64,000 nt of DNA. Source: Ferrovibrio sp965278975 (lineage in GTDB: Bacteria > Pseudomonadota > Alphaproteobacteria > Ferrovibrionales > Ferrovibrionaceae). Both the position numbers and the translations under genes were made by a program. Of the stretch, positions 1-9,073 are shown piece by piece (the first letter of the stretch is position 1; each line of letters opens with the position of its first letter). The notes under the pieces were generated by a model, which saw nothing but the letters and a program-made list of their open reading frames with translations, did no database searches and had not been told where the DNA came from. The stretch lies in assembly GCF_965278975.1 (NCBI RefSeq), contig NZ_OZ257126.1:372001-436000 (forward strand). The letters are read 5' to 3'.

Positions 1-1586
1 ACATCGCCTGCCTTCATCACCAGCTGCTTTTCGATCTGCCAGGTTTCCGACACCGTGATACCGAGGATCATCACCGCGACGCCGAGATGCGCCACCAGCA
101 TGCCCCAGGCGGCGCGCGGCAGGTGGCGGGCGCGGTTCAGGCTTTCCTTCGGCGAGGCCTGGAACAGCTTGATGCGCGTAGCCCATTCGGTGAGCGCGCC
201 GACGCCGAGCCAGGCGCCGAGCGCCAGGCCGAGCAGCGACAGCCAGGGGCCATCGCCACGCAGCCACAGGGCCAGCAGCAGGCCGAGAATGGCGGCGCCA
301 CCGGCAAAGCCGAGGCGGCCGAGCGCGGCCGCAAGATCACCGCGCTTCCAGGCCAGCAGCGGCCCAACGGCAATGGCGGCACAGAGCGGCGCCATCAGCG
401 GGATGAACACGCTGTTGAAATAGGCCGGGCCGACCGAAACCTTCTGGCTGGCAATGGCATCCAGCGCCAGCGGGTAGAGCGTGCCGAGCAGCACCGCGCC
501 GGTGGCGACCGCCAGCAGCAGGTTGTTCAGCACCAGGGCGCCCTCGCGGCTCAGCGGCGCGAAGATGCCGACGCTGGAAAGCGCCGGCGCGCGCCAGGCA
601 TAGAGCGCCAGGCTGCCGCCCACCACGATGCCGAGGAAGATCAGGATGAACAGGCCGCGTGTCGGGTCGGTGGCGAAGGCATGCACCGAGTTCAGCACGC
701 CGGAGCGGACCAGGAAGGTGCCGAGCAGACTAAGCGAAAAGGTGAGGATGGCGAGCAGCACGGTCCAGCTTTTCAGCGCCTCGCGCTTTTCCACCACCAC
801 GGCGGAATGGAGCAAAGCCGTGCCCGCCAGCCAGGGCATGAAGGAGGCATTTTCCACCGGATCCCAGAACCACCAGCCGCCCCAGCCGAGTTCGTAATAG
901 GCCCACCAGGAACCCATGGCGATGCCGATGGTAAGGAATATCCAGGCGGCCAGCGTCCAGGGCCGCACCCAGCGCGCCCAGGCGGGATCGACGCGGCCCT
1001 CGATCAGTGCCGCGATGGCGAACGAGAAGGCGACCGAGAAGCCGACATAACCGAGATAAAGGAAGGGCGGATGGAAGGCGAGGCCGGGATCCTGCAGCAG
1101 CGGGTTCAGCCCCTTGCCTTCCAGCGGCGCCGGCAACAGGCGATCGAAAGGATTGGAGGTGAGCAGGATGAACAGCAGGAAGCCGACACCAATCAGGCCC
1201 TGGATGCTGAGCACCCGGGCGCGCAAGGTGCCCGGCAGCGGCGCGCCGAATACCGCCACGGCAGCGCCAAACACAGCCAGGATCAACTGCCACAGCAGCA
1301 GCGAGCCCTCGTGATTGCCCCACACGCCGCTGATCTTGTAGAGCATCGGCTTCAGCGTGTGCGAATTCTGCGCCACGTTCAGCACCGAAAAATCTGACGT
1401 GACATAGGCGTAGGTGAGGCAGCCGAAGGCAAAGGCGGTGAACAATGCCTGGCCCATGGCGGCCGATGGCGCCAGGCCGATCCACGGCGCGATGCCACGC
1501 GCCGCACCGATCAGTGGCAGGGTGCCCTGCGCCACCGCCAGCGCCAGCGCCAGGATCAGCGCGAAATGGCCCAGTTCAGCGATCAT
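1..1586 (-). CDS. ccmF: Cytochrome c heme lyase subunit CcmF (3' end outside window)
   Basis: Membrane component of the system I heme ligation complex, which attaches heme to apocytochrome c in the periplasm. The reading frame runs open from ATG 1586 to the left edge, giving about 528 of the usual 650 residues, so the C-terminus is missing. It is multi-spanning and carries the tryptophan-rich WWD heme-handling motif (GWGGWWFWDPVENASF, about residues 234-249) and the PPFLYLGYVGFS segment near residue 173. The start lies 12 bases after the ccmE stop, and the gene is last of ccmABCDE in the same orientation, so it is part of that operon. Family identity is certain; only the right-hand part of the protein is unseen. 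Confidence 0.95.
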   Translation of the reverse strand, partial: MIAELGHFALILALALAVAQGTLPLIGAARGIAPWIGLAPSAAMGQALFTAFAFGCLTYAYVTSDFSVLNVAQNSHTLKPMLYKISGVWGNHEGSLLLWQLILAVFGAAVAVFGAPLPGTLRARVLSIQGLIGVGFLLFILLTSNPFDRLLPAPLEGKGLNPLLQDPGLAFHPPFLYLGYVGFSVAFSFAIAALIEGRVDPAWARWVRPWTLAAWIFLTIGIAMGSWWAYYELGWGGWWFWDPVENASFMPWLAGTALLHSAVVVEKREALKSWTVLLAILTFSLSLLGTFLVRSGVLNSVHAFATDPTRGLFILIFLGIVVGGSLALYAWRAPALSSVGIFAPLSREGALVLNNLLLAVATGAVLLGTLYPLALDAIASQKVSVGPAYFNSVFIPLMAPLCAAIAVGPLLAWKRGDLAAALGRLGFAGGAAILGLLLALWLRGDGPWLSLLGLALGAWLGVGALTEWATRIKLFQASPKESLNRARHLPRAAWGMLVAHLGVAVMILGITVSETWQIEKQLVMKAGD

Positions 1587-1598
1587 GGTGGTCAGCAA

Positions 1599-2069
1599 TC
1601 ATTTCGGCTTGTTCTCACCTGCATGTTGCCATTGGCCGGATTTTTTCAGCGCATCGGCCACTTCCGGCGGCATGTAGTTCTCATCATGCTTGGCCAGCAC
1701 TTCGGAGGCGATGAAGCGCCCCTGGCGGTCCAGCCGGCCATCGGCGACGATGCCCTGGCCCTCGCGGAACAGGTCCGGCAGCATGCCGGTATAGCGGATC
1801 GCGACGGAATGTTTCAGGTCGGTGACCGTGAAATCCGTGACCAGGCCATCGCGCTTCACGCTGCCCTGCTCCACCAGGCCGCCGACGCGGAACCGCTTGT
1901 CGGCGGGCAGGTGCTTTTCCACCACATCGCTGGGCGAGTGGAAGAATACCAGATTGTCGGAAAAGGCGGTCAGCACCAGGGCGGCGGCCACGCCCAGGCC
2001 CGCCACCAGCGCCAGCACGGCGAACAGCCGCTTGCGTTTACGCGTCACGGCTTGCTCCGGCCCGCTCAC
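1599..2069 (-). CDS. ccmE: Cytochrome c maturation heme chaperone CcmE
   Basis: Periplasmic heme chaperone that binds heme covalently and passes it to the CcmF/H lyase. The 156-residue protein has a basic N-terminus (RKRKR, residues 10-14), one membrane anchor (about 15-36) and an OB-fold domain. The heme-attaching histidine is visible as His128 in LAKHDENYMPPE, with the conserved Tyr132 four residues later. The length is normal for the family. Its ATG overlaps the ccmD stop by four bases, indicating translational coupling. Confidence 0.96.
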   Translation of the reverse strand: MSGPEQAVTRKRKRLFAVLALVAGLGVAAALVLTAFSDNLVFFHSPSDVVEKHLPADKRFRVGGLVEQGSVKRDGLVTDFTVTDLKHSVAIRYTGMLPDLFREGQGIVADGRLDRQGRFIASEVLAKHDENYMPPEVADALKKSGQWQHAGENKPK

Positions 2070-2257
2070 GCATCGCGGCCGGCCTCCTTGCGCGCCTCGG
2101 CCAGTTCGCGTTCAGCCGTGCCGAGCGCATGGCGGCTGAGCAGCGCCAGACCGCCAAGCACGGCAAAGCCGATGGCGAAGGCTGGCCAGATGAATCCGGC
2201 ATGGCCACCCATGGCAAGAAAATCGCTGACGCTGGACCAGTACACGGGGCTGTCCAC
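2066..2257 (-). CDS. ccmD: Heme exporter protein CcmD
   Basis: Small membrane protein (63 residues) that helps release holo-CcmE from the CcmABC complex. One hydrophobic helix (about residues 20-41) is followed by a charged tail rich in Glu, Arg and Ala, as usual for CcmD. The N-terminal FLAMGGHAGFIWPAF stretch is typical of the family. The gene sits between ccmC and ccmE and overlaps ccmE by four bases. The assignment rests on size, topology and position as well as sequence. Confidence 0.9.
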   Translation of the reverse strand: MDSPVYWSSVSDFLAMGGHAGFIWPAFAIGFAVLGGLALLSRHALGTAERELAEARKEAGRDA

Positions 2258-2303
2258 GGCTCCATAAGTTCATGAAAAATATATACCGCCGGCGGGGCGA
2301 AAA

Positions 2304-3035
2304 CTACCCGGCGGCCCCTTCCCCGGCTGCGACGAAACGCAGCATGCGGGCCTGGCGGGCGAGGATTTCGGCGCGGACGCGCAGGCTTAGCAGCCAGAGG
2401 TAATAGGCCTTGCAGCCAATCGCCACCAAAAGCAGCGGCCAGAGGATATCGGCATGGATTTTCGGCCCCGACAGGGTGAGCACGCTGGCCGGCTGGTGCA
2501 GCGTGTTCCACCAGTCGACGGAGAATTTGATGATCGGCAGGTTCACGGCACCGACCAGGGCCAGGATGGCGGCGGCGCGACCGGAACGCTGCGGGTCGTC
2601 GAAGGCTTCCCACAGCGCCATGTAGCCAAGATAGATGAAGAAGAGGATCAGCATCGAGGTAAGCCGGGCATCCCAGACCCACCAGGTGCCCCACATCGGC
2701 TTGCCCCAGAGCGAGCCGGTGATCAGGCAGATCAGCGTGAAAGCAGCGCCGACCGGGGCCGAGGCCTTGGCGGCGAGTTCCGCCACCGGATGGCGCCAGA
2801 TCAGCGCCACCGCCGAGGCCAGCGCCATGCCGGCATAGATGAACAGGCTCATCCAGGCCGCCGGCACATGCAGATACATGATGCGCACGGTTTCGCCCTG
2901 CTGATAATCCGGCGGCGAATAGAGCAGGCCCCAGCCAAGGCCAAGGCCAAGGCCGAGCACGGCTATACCGGCAGCCCAGGGCCGGATCGCGGCCATCAGG
3001 CGCAGGAAGCGGGCAGGATTGGCAAGATAATGCAT
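2304..3035 (-). CDS. ccmC: Heme export/handling protein CcmC
   Basis: Inner-membrane protein that loads heme onto CcmE. The 243 residues contain six predicted membrane helices. The periplasmic WWD motif is at about 111-127 (GKPMWGTWWVWDARLTS), flanked by the two conserved heme-ligand histidines His56 (YLHVP) and His182 (NTLHQP). It lies 22 bases downstream of ccmB and about 46 bases upstream of ccmD. All key residues are present. Confidence 0.96.
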   Translation of the reverse strand: MHYLANPARFLRLMAAIRPWAAGIAVLGLGLGLGWGLLYSPPDYQQGETVRIMYLHVPAAWMSLFIYAGMALASAVALIWRHPVAELAAKASAPVGAAFTLICLITGSLWGKPMWGTWWVWDARLTSMLILFFIYLGYMALWEAFDDPQRSGRAAAILALVGAVNLPIIKFSVDWWNTLHQPASVLTLSGPKIHADILWPLLLVAIGCKAYYLWLLSLRVRAEILARQARMLRFVAAGEGAAG

Positions 3036-3057
3036 GGGCGCCGTTATAGGGCTTCGT

Positions 3058-3723
3058 TCATTCCAAGGCCAGTTTCACCGCCGCCGCACCAGCCAGGGGG
3101 CTGAGCACCGCGGCGCCTGCCAGGAAGGCCCCCAGCAGCAGCAGATGCGGTTTCGGCGACAGGCCGAAGGCGGCCGCCTCCACCGCACCGACACCGAAAA
3201 TCAGCACCGGCACCAGCAGCGGCAGGGTGAGCAAAGGCACCAGGATGGCACCGCGCCGGGCGCCGAGCGTCAGTGCCGCACCGATGGCGCCAATCAGGCT
3301 CAGCGACGGCGTGCCAAGCAGCAGGGCCAGCAGCAGGGTCGGCAACGCCGCCATATCCATTTGCAGCAGAATAGCCAGCAGCGGCGCCATCAGCGCCAGC
3401 GGCAGGCCGGTGCCGAGCCAATGCGCCAGGGTCTTGGCTGCCACCACCAGGCTCAACGGCAATGGCGTCTGCGCCAGGAGGTCCAGGGTGCCATCCTCAT
3501 GGTCGGCCTGGAACAGCCGGTCGAGCGACAATTGCGCCGCCAGCAGGGCTGCCACCCAGATCACGCCCGGCGCGATGCGGGCCAGCAATTGCGGCTCCGG
3601 CCCGACGCCGAGCGGGAACAGGCTGACCGCCAGGACGAAGAATAACAATGTGGTGAGCGCCGCCCCCTGCGCCCCCAGGCCGAGGCGCAGATCCCGCCCG
3701 ACGATGGCCCAGAAAGTACTCAT
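3058..3723 (-). CDS. ccmB: Heme exporter membrane subunit CcmB
   Basis: Membrane subunit of the CcmAB ABC complex, whose ATP hydrolysis releases holo-CcmE. I place the start at ATG 3723, giving 221 residues (MSTFWAIVGRDLRLG...). This matches the family length and overlaps the ccmA stop by four bases; the frame is open further upstream but that stretch is out of frame with ccmA and reads as unrelated sequence. Six hydrophobic segments and the DHEDGTLDLLAQTPLPL loop are characteristic. Confidence 0.94.
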   Translation of the reverse strand: MSTFWAIVGRDLRLGLGAQGAALTTLLFFVLAVSLFPLGVGPEPQLLARIAPGVIWVAALLAAQLSLDRLFQADHEDGTLDLLAQTPLPLSLVVAAKTLAHWLGTGLPLALMAPLLAILLQMDMAALPTLLLALLLGTPSLSLIGAIGAALTLGARRGAILVPLLTLPLLVPVLIFGVGAVEAAAFGLSPKPHLLLLGAFLAGAAVLSPLAGAAAVKLALE

Positions 3724-4382
3724 GCTCCCGCCTCGCCTTCCGCTCCAGGCGCCGTCAGGGTTCCCTGCGGCAGGTTGAGGCTGCGGGCGGCTGCCAGCGG
3801 CACATCGACATGGCTGGCCAGCAGCACGATGCCGCCAGCCTCGCGATGCTTTGCCAGGGCCGCGCCAAGCCATTGGATGGCAGAAGTGTCCAGGGCATTG
3901 GTTGGTTCATCCAACAGCCACAGGCTGGCCGGGCGCAGCAGCAGCCGGGCCAGCCCCAGGCGCCGCTTCTGGCCGGCGGAAAGATAGCGCCCGGGCAGGC
4001 GGCGCTGCCGCCCGAGGCCGGCCTGTTCCAGCGCCTCGGCCGCGCGCTGGCGGGCGGGCTCCGCTGCCAGACCGCCAAGCCGGCCCCAGTAGATCAGATT
4101 ATCCTCTGCCGTCACCTGCGGCTTCACCGCGTCGGCATGGCCGAGATAGAGCAACCCGGCGCGATAGGCTTCGTTATCCTCCGCGATGCTCCGCCCCTGC
4201 CAGGCAACCTTGCCCTGGGCGGGCTGGAGAAAACCCGCAAGCAGGCGCAGCAGGCTGGACTTGCCGCTGCCATTCGGGCCGCGCAGCAGCAGCGCCTCGC
4301 CGGGCGCCAGCGCAAAACCGACGCCCTTGAAAAGCTGGCGCTCGCCACGCACCACCGCCAGATTTTCCACCGCCAAGCTCAT
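3720..4382 (-). CDS. ccmA: Heme exporter ATP-binding protein CcmA
   Basis: ABC ATPase of the CcmABCD complex. The 220-residue protein has Walker A GPNGSGKS (35-42), the signature LSAGQ (134-138) and Walker B LWLLDEPT (154-161). It is the first gene of the ccm operon and starts 26 bases after the end of the upstream CoA ligase, so read-through from that operon is possible. Domain order and length are normal. Confidence 0.96.
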   Translation of the reverse strand: MSLAVENLAVVRGERQLFKGVGFALAPGEALLLRGPNGSGKSSLLRLLAGFLQPAQGKVAWQGRSIAEDNEAYRAGLLYLGHADAVKPQVTAEDNLIYWGRLGGLAAEPARQRAAEALEQAGLGRQRRLPGRYLSAGQKRRLGLARLLLRPASLWLLDEPTNALDTSAIQWLGAALAKHREAGGIVLLASHVDVPLAAARSLNLPQGTLTAPGAEGEAGA

Positions 4383-4408
4383 AGCGGCAGTCTAGCGGGG
4401 ATCAGCGA

Positions 4409-5653
4409 CTACTGATAGGTGCGCAGGTCGGCGATGACCTTGCCGTCATTGGGCAGCGAGCCGGCAGCAACGGCCTCGACGCTGCCGCGCACCTTGCAGA
4501 CCGCCTGCAAGGTCTCGGCGACATTGCCGGTGATATCGACGCCAGAGCCTTTCAGCTCGATCTTCAGCACCATCGCATCGGTATTGTTGGTGGACGTGAC
4601 CTCCAGCCGGGCCTTGGCGATTTCAGCATGGCGCGCCACCACCTGGGCGATCTGGCCCGGCGTGACGAACATGCCTTTCACCTTGGTGGTCTGGTCGGCA
4701 CGGCCCATCCAGCCCTTGATACGGGTGTTGGTGCGGCCACAGGGGCTCATGCTCGCCATCACCGCCGACATGTCGCCGGTGGCGAAGCGGATCAGCGGAT
4801 ATTCCTTGTTGGTCAGCGTGGTGACCACCACCTCACCCACTTCGCCCGGTGCCACCGGATCGCCGGTGCCGGGGCGCACGATCTCCACCCACACGCCTTC
4901 ATCCAGTATCATGCCTTCCATCGCCGGGCTCTCATAGGCGATTAGGCCCAGATCGGCGGTGCCGTAATTCTGCAGCACGAAGCAGCCGAGATCGTTGATC
5001 TCCTTGCGCAAGCTTGGCGGCAGCGCTTCGCCGCCGACCAGGGCCTTCTTCAAGGAAGAAACATCCAGGCCGAGTTCACGGCCCTTCTGCAGCAGGATGC
5101 GCAGGAAGGACGGCGTGCCGCCATAGGCATCGGGCTTGAGGTCGTTCACCGCCTGCAATTGCAGCTCGGTATTGCCGACACCGCCCGGGATCACCGGGCA
5201 GCCGATGGCGTGCGCGGCGCTTTCCACCAGCATGCCGGCCGGCGTGAGGTGATAAGAAAAGCAGTTCAGCACCAGATCGCCCGGGCGCAGACCGGCGGCC
5301 CACATGGCGCGGGCGAAGCGCCAATGATCCGGGGCATAGCCATCCGGTTCGTAGATCGGGCCCGGCGACTGGAACACATGCTTCAGCTTGGCGCGCGCCA
5401 CGGCTTCCAGACCGCCAAAGGGCGGCTTGGTCTTCTGGCGTGTTGCCAGATCGGATTTACGCGTTACCGGCAGCCTGGCGAGATCGGCACCAGATTTGAT
5501 GTCAGCGCCTTCAGCCCCTTTCAGGATTTCACCGAAATAGGCCGAATTGGCCTTGGCATGGGCGATCTGCGCCTGCAATGCCGCCCATTGCGCGGCCTGC
5601 CGCTCGGCCGGATCGCGGGTCTCCAGCGCGTCGTAGAACATGTTGTCGGTCAT
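4409..5653 (-). CDS. Phenylacetate-CoA ligase (PaaK) family protein
   Basis: Predicted AMP-forming acid:CoA ligase of 414 residues, most like the PaaK branch. Visible adenylate-forming features are GGTPSFL near residue 178, NYGTADLGL (substrate/AMP pocket) and RFATGDMS before the hinge. A good ribosome site (AAGGAAG) precedes ATG 5653. It is last in a seven-gene operon encoding a branched-chain-type ABC importer that begins with another CoA ligase, so it probably activates the imported acid or a catabolite. The exact substrate is unknown; phenylacetate is only one option, since no paa genes are nearby. Confidence 0.85.
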   Translation of the reverse strand: MTDNMFYDALETRDPAERQAAQWAALQAQIAHAKANSAYFGEILKGAEGADIKSGADLARLPVTRKSDLATRQKTKPPFGGLEAVARAKLKHVFQSPGPIYEPDGYAPDHWRFARAMWAAGLRPGDLVLNCFSYHLTPAGMLVESAAHAIGCPVIPGGVGNTELQLQAVNDLKPDAYGGTPSFLRILLQKGRELGLDVSSLKKALVGGEALPPSLRKEINDLGCFVLQNYGTADLGLIAYESPAMEGMILDEGVWVEIVRPGTGDPVAPGEVGEVVVTTLTNKEYPLIRFATGDMSAVMASMSPCGRTNTRIKGWMGRADQTTKVKGMFVTPGQIAQVVARHAEIAKARLEVTSTNNTDAMVLKIELKGSGVDITGNVAETLQAVCKVRGSVEAVAAGSLPNDGKVIADLRTYQ

Positions 5654-5669
5654 GGTGCTTCCTTAAACT

Positions 5670-6509
5670 TCAGGCCAGCCAGCGCTTGCGGCGGCGGTAA
5701 TGCTTCACATCGCGGAAGCTCATGCGCCCGCCGGCGCCAAGCCCGAGATAGAATTCCTTCACATCGGCATTCTCGCGCAGCTGCGAGGCCGGGCCATCCA
5801 TCACCACGCGGCCATTCTCAAGAATATAGCCGTAATCGGCATAGCGCAGCGCCATGTTGGTATTCTGCTCGGCGACCAGGAAGCTGACCTTGGCTTCCTT
5901 GTTCAGCCGGTGGACGATCTCGAAGATTTCCTCGACCAGCTGCGGCGCCAGGCCCATCGAAGGCTCATCCAGCAGGATCATGTTCGGCTTGCTCATCAGT
6001 GCCCGGCCGATGGCGGTCATCTGCTGTTCGCCGCCCGAGGTATAGCCGGCCAGCGACTTGCGGCGCACCTTGAGGCGCGGGAAGAAGGTGTAGACCTTCT
6101 CCAGTTCATCATTGATGGCGCGGTTGCCGTCGGCGCGGGTATAGGCGCCGGTGAGCAGGTTCTCCTCCACGGTGAGATGGGCGAAGCAATGCCGCCCCTC
6201 CATCACCTGGATCAGGCCCTTCTTGACCAGCGCGGAGGGGTTCAACGCCTCGACGCGCTCGGCACGGAAATCGATATGGCCCTTGGTGATATCGCCGCGC
6301 TCGGCGCGCAGCAGATTGGAGATCGCCTTGAGCGTGGTGGTCTTGCCGGCCCCATTGGCGCCGAGCAGTGCCACGATGGAACCTTCCGGCACCTGCAGCG
6401 ACACGCCTTTCAGCACCAGGATGACGTGGTTGTAGATCACTTCGATGTTGTTGACGCTCAGCAGCGGCGGCGTGGCGGCAGTCGGGGCAGCAGCGGTCTG
6501 GACATTCAT
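5670..6509 (-). CDS. livF: Branched-chain-type ABC transporter ATP-binding protein (LivF family)
   Basis: ATPase of a hydrophobic amino acid transport (HAAT) family importer. From ATG 6509 the protein has 279 residues with Walker A GANGAGKT (50-57), signature SGGEQQ and Walker B MILLDEPS. An in-frame GTG lies 18 bases upstream (6527); neither start has a strong ribosome site, so the exact start is uncertain. The C-terminus carries a basic extension (YRRRKRW) longer than standard LivF. It follows the binding-protein gene after a hairpin-containing gap. The substrate is likely a carboxylic acid rather than leucine, given the two CoA ligases in the operon. Confidence 0.9.
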   Translation of the reverse strand: MNVQTAAAPTAATPPLLSVNNIEVIYNHVILVLKGVSLQVPEGSIVALLGANGAGKTTTLKAISNLLRAERGDITKGHIDFRAERVEALNPSALVKKGLIQVMEGRHCFAHLTVEENLLTGAYTRADGNRAINDELEKVYTFFPRLKVRRKSLAGYTSGGEQQMTAIGRALMSKPNMILLDEPSMGLAPQLVEEIFEIVHRLNKEAKVSFLVAEQNTNMALRYADYGYILENGRVVMDGPASQLRENADVKEFYLGLGAGGRMSFRDVKHYRRRKRWLA

Positions 6510-6558
6510 CGCGGTTGGCTCTTGCACGAAGTGACGCGGAAATTCAGCAGCAGGAGAT

Positions 6559-6581
6559 CCCCGCCGGCAATGCCGGCGGGG
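6559..6581 (-). terminator. Intra-operon hairpin between binding-protein and LivF genes
   Basis: A perfect 10-bp GC stem (CCCCGCCGGC / GCCGGCGGGG) with a 3-base loop lies just downstream of the binding-protein stop codon. No T-run follows it on the minus strand, so it looks more like an mRNA-stabilising or partial-termination structure. Such structures often follow binding-protein genes that need higher expression than the rest of the importer. Confidence 0.6.
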
Positions 6582-6593
6582 TCCTGTTTCAGC

Positions 6594-7901
6594 TTACGAC
6601 TTGGCGCAGGAGCGCGAGGGGATGTTCTTCTCGCGCTGATACTGCTCGGCACCCGCCAGATAGAGCGGCATCAGCTTCTGGTTCTCCGGAGCGATCCAGT
6701 CGCTCACGGTCTTCCAGTGATCGCCTTCCCACTGCACGATCAGCATCTTGCCATCGCCCTGGTGGTTGTCGCAGGACAGCTTGATCGGCTGGATGAAGCC
6801 CTTCAGGCCCAGCTTGTCGAGCTTGTCGGCGGTGAGGTTGATATTCTCGAAGCCCCAGCGCGACTGCTCGCCATCCATCACCTTGTTGCCATACTGCGCC
6901 TGGGCAGTACGCAGCGCCTCGGTGGTGAACACGGCATTCAGCACGCCGCGCATGTAGCCGATTTCACCGAGATGCTTGCCGTTCTGGCTGCCCTGCCCCT
7001 TGTCGATCACCTGGGCCTTGAGCTGCTTGATCAGTTCAAGGTTGCGATCGGCGCTGTGGAAGGTGAGACCACGGAAGCCCTTGGCCGCCGGACCGGCGCC
7101 CACGGTGTCGCTATCCTGCGAAGTATACCAGCCGCCGAGGATCTTCTCGCGCGGGAAGCCCACCGCCGCCGCTTCCTTCAGCGACACGGCATTCATCGCA
7201 CCCCAGCCGGTGAGGTAGACGAAATCCGGGCGCATCTGGCGCACCTGCAGCCAGATCGACTTCTGCTCCAGGCCCGGCGCCGGCACCGGCACCAGCTCAA
7301 GCTGGAAGCCGAGTTCCTGGGCATAGTTCTGCAGAACCGGATTCGGCTCCTTGCCATAGGGAATGTCGATAAAGACATGGGCGATCTTCTTGCCCTTCAG
7401 CTTGTCCTTGCCGCCGGCTTCCTTGGCGAAGAACTGGATCGCGGCGGAAGCGCCCGACCAGTAGGTGACCGGAGCGTTGAACACCCAGGGGAAGATGTTG
7501 CCGACCATCGCCGAGGCGCGGCCATAGGCCATCGAGAAGATCACCGACTTGTCGGTCGGCGCGCGATCGATCAGCGCGTAGGTGATGCCGGTGGAATACG
7601 GGCTGAAGATCGTGCCGCCCATCGCCTTGAGGCGCTCGTAGCACTCAACGCCGCGCTCGGTATTGTACTGCGTCTCACATTCCTCGACCTTGAGGCGGAC
7701 ACCATTGAGGCCGCCGTCGCGGGCGTTGAGCAGGGTGATGTAGTCGGCGAAACCGTCGGCGGTCGGCGTACCCGACGGCGCGAAGGGGCCGGTGCGGTAA
7801 ACCATCGAAGGGATCATCTGGGTCTGCTGCGCCGAGGCGGCGCCCGCCCCGAGCAAGGCGGCGCCTGCAACAAGCGCCATGGTCAATTTGCTGACACGCA
7901 T
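6594..7901 (-). CDS. Branched-chain-type ABC transporter substrate-binding protein
   Basis: Periplasmic solute-binding protein (peripla_BP_6 / HAAT family), 435 residues. I choose ATG 7901: it follows an excellent ribosome site (GGGAGGAAAAACA) and starts a clear signal peptide (MRVSKLTMALVAGAALLG, cleavage near ASA-QQ). The open frame extends 28 codons further upstream but without signal features. The mature protein contains the CETQYNTERG segment typical of the subgroup found beside acyl-CoA ligases in alphaproteobacteria. The C-terminus ends with an unusual Cys (RSCAKS). The ligand is unknown; an aromatic or fatty carboxylate is my inference. Confidence 0.9.
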   Translation of the reverse strand: MRVSKLTMALVAGAALLGAGAASAQQTQMIPSMVYRTGPFAPSGTPTADGFADYITLLNARDGGLNGVRLKVEECETQYNTERGVECYERLKAMGGTIFSPYSTGITYALIDRAPTDKSVIFSMAYGRASAMVGNIFPWVFNAPVTYWSGASAAIQFFAKEAGGKDKLKGKKIAHVFIDIPYGKEPNPVLQNYAQELGFQLELVPVPAPGLEQKSIWLQVRQMRPDFVYLTGWGAMNAVSLKEAAAVGFPREKILGGWYTSQDSDTVGAGPAAKGFRGLTFHSADRNLELIKQLKAQVIDKGQGSQNGKHLGEIGYMRGVLNAVFTTEALRTAQAQYGNKVMDGEQSRWGFENINLTADKLDKLGLKGFIQPIKLSCDNHQGDGKMLIVQWEGDHWKTVSDWIAPENQKLMPLYLAGAEQYQREKNIPSRSCAKS

Positions 7902-7996
7902 TGTTTTTCCTCCCGTTTGCCACCCATTCATGAGGTGGATTGATTTAACCCTAACACGCGAAACCAGACCGGACAAAGCCGGCATTTATCAGCCCA

Positions 7997-9061
7997 TCAA
8001 TAGGGGAAGGGCCAGACCCGCAGCTTTTCCTTGGTGATCTGCCACAGCCGCGCCAGGCCATGCGGTTCGACGATCAGGAAGAACACGATCATGGCGCCAA
8101 ACACCATGAACTCGGCATGGGCGATGGCGGCGGTGGACATTTCCAGGCCAATCATCGGCAGGCCACGGGTAAGGAAGATCGGCACCAGCAGGATGAAGAA
8201 GGCGCCGAGAAAGCTGCCCAGGATGGAACCCAGGCCGCCAATGATGATCATGAACAGGGCCTGGAAGGACAGGTTGATGTTGAAGCCATCGGGTTCGGCG
8301 GAACCAAGATAGACGAAAAGATAAAGCGCACCGGCAATGCCGATATAGAAGGACGAAACGGCAAAAGCCGAGAGCTTGGCGACGACCGGACGGATGCCGA
8401 TGATTTCAGCCGCGATATCCATGTCGCGGATCGCCATCCACTGCCGCCCCGGATTGGAGCGCACCAGATTCTTCGCCGCCAGCGCCAGAATGGCAACGAC
8501 ACCCAGCGCAAATAGGTATTTCTCCATCGGCGTGTCGATGCTCCAGCCGAACAGGGTCAGCTTCGGCACGGTGATGACGCCGGAAGACGCATGATTGGTG
8601 AACCAGCCGAATTTGACGAACAGCCAGGGCAGGAAGAACTGCGCTGCCAGCGTCGCCACTGCCAGATAGAAGCCTTTGATGCGGAGCGACGGCAGGCCGA
8701 AGATCACGCCGACCACGGCAGCGAACAGTCCGGCGATGACGAAAACAATCAGCAGATTCAGGTCCGGGATGCGAAAAGCCAGATTCCAGGCTGCCACCGC
8801 GCCAACGCCCATGAAGGCGCCGGTACCGAGCGAAACCTGGCCGCAATAACCGGTGAGAATATTGAGGCCCAACGCCGCCAGCGCCATGCAGAGGAACGGG
8901 ATCAGCAGCGCAGTATAGAGATAGTCGGTCGCCACCATCGGCACGCCGACAAACGCTGCCAGCAGCAGCAGCGCCATGAACACGCGATCCTGCGGAATGG
9001 TGAGGATCGCCTGATCGGCGGGATAGGTGGTCTTGAACTGACCGGATTCGCGATACAGCAT
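7997..9061 (-). CDS. livM: Branched-chain-type ABC transporter permease (LivM family)
   Basis: Membrane permease of the HAAT importer, 354 residues with about ten hydrophobic segments. The family hallmarks ALGLNILTGYCGQVSLG and YLGSAEPDGFNINLSFQALFMIIIGG are readable. It has an extended cytoplasmic N-terminus before the first helix, as LivM proteins often do. It lies 12 bases after livH and about 95 bases before the binding-protein start. Confidence 0.93.
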   Translation of the reverse strand: MLYRESGQFKTTYPADQAILTIPQDRVFMALLLLAAFVGVPMVATDYLYTALLIPFLCMALAALGLNILTGYCGQVSLGTGAFMGVGAVAAWNLAFRIPDLNLLIVFVIAGLFAAVVGVIFGLPSLRIKGFYLAVATLAAQFFLPWLFVKFGWFTNHASSGVITVPKLTLFGWSIDTPMEKYLFALGVVAILALAAKNLVRSNPGRQWMAIRDMDIAAEIIGIRPVVAKLSAFAVSSFYIGIAGALYLFVYLGSAEPDGFNINLSFQALFMIIIGGLGSILGSFLGAFFILLVPIFLTRGLPMIGLEMSTAAIAHAEFMVFGAMIVFFLIVEPHGLARLWQITKEKLRVWPFPY

Positions 9062-9073
9062 GGCCGCCCTTCC

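Noticed and set aside
5700..7943. 747-codon open frame on the plus strand
   Set aside because: It runs antisense to the LivF and binding-protein genes, is His/Arg/Gln-rich as GC-rich shadows are, and has no recognisable domain.
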